Below are positions 9,842 to 11,045 of a stretch of DNA of 11,045 nt, one piece after another. Position numbers and translations under genes: made by a program. This DNA is from Deltaproteobacteria bacterium. Its GTDB lineage: Bacteria; Desulfobacterota; Desulfarculia; Adiutricales; Adiutricaceae. The stretch spans positions 1 to 11,045 of the forward strand of contig JAIRZX010000543.1 in assembly GCA_031267005.1 (NCBI GenBank), read 5' to 3'. Numbering within the stretch: the stretch's first letter is position 1; every line of letters starts with the position of its first letter. The notes under the pieces are model-generated. The model saw nothing but the letters and a program-made list of their open reading frames with translations. It did no database searches and had not been told where the DNA came from.

Positions 9842-9886
9842 GTTTTTATAGTCTATCATAATCCCGCATAAAACCTAAAAATTCGG
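9842..9886 (-). promoter_or_regulatory. AT-rich island, possible promoter of copy B
   Basis: This is the only markedly AT-rich stretch upstream of copy B. On the minus strand it contains TATAAA (9850-9845) and TATGAT (9860-9855), either of which could be a -10 box. No good -35 is found at the right spacing. Use of either would produce a leader of roughly 455 nt that includes the 21-bp repeats. The plus strand also has TATAGT and CATAAT, so direction is uncertain. Confidence 0.3.
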
Positions 9887-10122
9887 GGTCGGGCCGGGGC
9901 GGACGGGTTGCCATGGAGCGCCTCCTGGGCCACCACCCTCCCGATCGGCCTCCAGGCTGGCCAGCGGCCTGGCCCGGGCGGAACCCGGCGGCGGCCGGGG
10001 GCCCGCCGGACCCCTGAAGGCCCCGAAAGCTCCCAGGAAAACGGAAACCCCGGGAGACTCCGGAAAAACCGGGAACCTGGCGCACTCGCCTCTCGGGCGC
10101 CGAAACCGACAGCCCCGGCCGC

Positions 10123-10148
10123 TCGGCGAGGTTCAATTCCGTCCCTCG
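10123..10148 (+). pseudogene. Partial tRNA-Phe 3'-end copy (att-like remnant)
   Basis: GGTTCAATTCCGTCCCTCG (10130-10148) is identical over 19 nt to the T-arm and acceptor 3' strand of the tRNA-Phe at 10544-10562, on the same strand, 414 bp away. The match continues leftward as TCGGCG (10123-10128) after a 2-nt insertion. The rest of a tRNA is not recognisable. It may be a decayed second tRNA-Phe or the displaced attachment core of an integrated element. Confidence 0.7.
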
Positions 10149-10450
10149 TTCCATAAAGGCGCCGAGCCTAGCGCCCAAGGGTCCCCGGCAACGCCTGGCG
10201 CTCCGCGGCGCCAGTGGCCGTAAAACAACTGCCCTGCCGGAGCCGACGCCCCTTCGCAGGACAGGGAGGCGCCCGGACCGCAGCCCCGGACGTCCCGGGC
10301 CCCCTCTGACGGCGCCCGAAAAGGCGCTGGCGCACTCCCTGGGCAGTCAGCGCGGGGCCCGAGGGCGGCTTGCGCGTTCCGGGTGCGTTCAGCCCGCTAC
10401 GGCAACTGGGTAAAGGCCAAAGGCCTAAAAGCCAAAAAGCCAGCCTGGGC

Positions 10451-10479
10451 TTGACAGCGAAATAGCTTTCCTGTATAAG
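10451..10479 (+). promoter_or_regulatory. Sigma70 promoter of tRNA-Phe
   Basis: TTGACA (10451-10456), a 17-nt spacer and TATAAG (10474-10479) form a near-consensus promoter. Transcription should start around 10486, a few bases before the mature tRNA 5' end at 10493. A-tracts just upstream (about 10426-10438) could serve as an UP-like element. Confidence 0.9.
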
Positions 10480-10492
10480 ATTCTGGCTTCGC

Positions 10493-10568
10493 GCCGAGGT
10501 AGCTCAGTTGGTAGAGCAGTGGACTGAAAATCCGCGTGTCGGCGGTTCAATTCCGTCCCTCGGCACCA
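10493..10568 (+). tRNA. tRNA-Phe (GAA)
   Basis: A complete 76-nt cloverleaf. The acceptor stem GCCGAGG (10493-10499) pairs with CCTCGGC (10558-10564), the discriminator is A10565 and CCA is encoded (10566-10568). The D-loop AGCTCAGTTGGTAGAGC and T-loop GGTTCAATTCC are standard. The anticodon loop CTGAAAA places GAA at 10526-10528, reading UUC/UUU. The anticodon stem has one U-G wobble pair. Its own promoter lies upstream and an intrinsic terminator downstream, so it is a single-gene transcript. Confidence 0.97.
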
Positions 10569-10610
10569 TCCTTTAAAAACAGGGTTTCCGGCTAGCCCTC
10601 TGATAATGTC

Positions 10611-10646
10611 AAAAACGGCTGAAATCCAAGGGTTTCAGCCGTTTTT
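10611..10646 (+). terminator. Intrinsic terminator after tRNA-Phe
   Basis: The arm AAAAACGGCTGAAA (10611-10624) pairs with TTTCAGCCGTTTTT (10633-10646), a 14-bp perfect stem around an 8-nt loop. The U-tract TTTTTCTTT follows on the plus strand. Five A on the left arm make it usable in both directions. Confidence 0.93.
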
Positions 10647-10672
10647 CTTTCCCGACTGCTCCGATGTCCCCG

Positions 10673-10700
10673 TTGACAGCCGGGCCCCTTCGGGTATACT
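10673..10700 (+). promoter_or_regulatory. Strong promoter with no recognised gene
   Basis: TTGACA (10673-10678), a 16-nt spacer and TATACT (10695-10700) come 27 bp after the tRNA terminator. Transcription would start near 10707 and run toward the convergent unknown gene ending at 10885. No protein-coding gene of clear quality follows. Confidence 0.7.
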
Positions 10701-10706
10701 TCCGGG

Positions 10707-10871
10707 TTTACGCGGCCAGTTGTTCCTTCCCGGCGCAAGCCGTGATTCCACAGCGAAAACTCGGCCGCCCCTTCGAAGTCGAACGCTCCATGAAGGAAGG
10801 GATGCCCATGGCTCCCCCGGCGGAGGGGTCGATTCGAGCTTCGCAAACGGTCTGGGCGGAGTTCCGCCGTT
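10707..10871 (+). ncRNA. Possible small RNA or leader transcript
   Basis: Downstream of the strong promoter, GCGGCC (10712-10717) can pair with GGCCGC (10763-10768). The enclosed segment contains CGGC-GCAA-GCCG (10731-10742), a stem closed by a GNRA-type tetraloop. GGCGG/CCGCC (10855-10868) forms a hairpin near the end, with a weakly T-rich tail and no clean terminator. A short open frame starting at ATG 10808 (22 residues, stop 10874-10876) has AAGGAAGG 8 nt before it. I match no known RNA family, so the product could be an sRNA, a peptide leader or nothing. Confidence 0.25.
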
Positions 10872-10884
10872 GCTGACCTCTTGT

Positions 10885-11045
10885 TCAATCGCAGAAGTCC
10901 GCCAGCATATTCCGGAGCTGGGTCTCAGCGGAGTTCGTGCACCGGCAGATGACCTCCGCCGCCTTCTCGCAGAACCCGGGGGCCCTGCCCACGAACCAGG
11001 TCCGGAGCGCCCCGGGCTTTATGCCGGCCTTCCGCAGTATCCTCC
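10885..11045 (-). CDS. Unknown protein, C-terminal 52 residues (5' end outside window)
   Basis: An open minus-strand frame enters from the right edge and ends at TGA 10885-10887. The visible part has balanced composition, unlike the noise frames nearby. It includes RILRKAGIKPGALRTWFVG and ends in RNMLADFCD, with four Cys at positions 25, 33, 35 and 51 of the fragment. Basic and hydrophobic residues alternate in a helical pattern. I do not recognise the family and assign no function. It converges on the orphan promoter at 10673-10700, so that transcript could be antisense to it. Confidence 0.5.
   Translation of the reverse strand, partial: RILRKAGIKPGALRTWFVGRAPGFCEKAAEVICRCTNSAETQLRNMLADFCD

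Larger units (their letters stand above)
9391..10450. other. 1.06-kb region without a convincing gene
   Basis: The open frames here on both strands are low-complexity and lack good ribosome binding sites. Visible structure: a G/C hairpin just upstream of copy B (about 9402-9418), the 21-bp tandem dyad repeats (9591-9632), an AT-rich island (9842-9886), a tRNA 3'-end fragment (10123-10148), hairpins CTGGCGC/GCGCCAG (10195-10214) and GCGCTG/CAGCGC (about 10325-10355), and short A-tracts with repeated AAAGCC motifs (about 10413-10443) just upstream of the tRNA promoter. Confidence 0.5.

Noticed and set aside
9846..10178. 110-codon minus-strand open frame upstream of copy B
   Set aside because: It spans the tRNA fragment and the AT-rich island and is low in complexity. 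No support as a gene.
10592..10888. 98-codon minus-strand open frame downstream of tRNA-Phe
   Set aside because: It runs through the strong terminator hairpin and the promoter at 10673-10700 and has no conserved features.

Overview
The window is very GC-rich bacterial DNA. Its genes use AGG (Arg) and ATA (Ile) freely despite the high GC. It carries two iron-sulfur proteins built on an [FeFe]-hydrogenase core, which points to a strict anaerobe. A Desulfobacterota-like (deltaproteobacterial) lineage would fit, but nothing here settles the phylum, so that is a weak inference.

Layout. Positions 204-4477 (+) hold a two-gene unit: the disaggregase clpB followed by the tRNA-modification GTPase mnmE, which overlap by 4 nt (GTGA). 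An intergenic stretch follows, containing a 31-bp tandem duplication and a strong terminator reading leftward. Positions 4904-9390 (-) hold two tandem paralogous genes of exactly 586 codons each, separated by a 965-bp GC-rich gap. Each encodes the same cytoplasmic chimera: a 2[4Fe-4S] ferredoxin domain, an [FeFe]-hydrogenase H-cluster domain, a further four-Cys Fe-S domain, and a short methyl-accepting-chemotaxis signalling hairpin. About 1.1 kb without a convincing gene follows, containing a 21-bp tandem dyad repeat, an AT-rich promoter-like island and a partial copy of a tRNA 3' end. Then comes an intact tRNA-Phe(GAA) with a textbook promoter and a strong intrinsic terminator. A second strong promoter with no recognisable gene follows, and the C-terminal end of an unknown minus-strand gene runs off the right edge.

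How the genes may work together. clpB and mnmE are housekeeping genes (protein disaggregation; wobble-uridine modification of tRNA) and are probably co-transcribed. The paired hydrogenase-chemoreceptor fusions are the most interesting part. They keep the four cysteines expected to hold the H-cluster but lack the cysteine that normally relays protons. They have no membrane segment and end in a conserved CheA/CheW-binding tip. I infer that they are soluble H2 or redox sensors feeding a chemotaxis-type pathway, not bulk hydrogen-metabolising enzymes. No che genes, hydrogenase maturases (hydE/F/G) or catalytic hydrogenase genes lie in the window, so the partners must be elsewhere.
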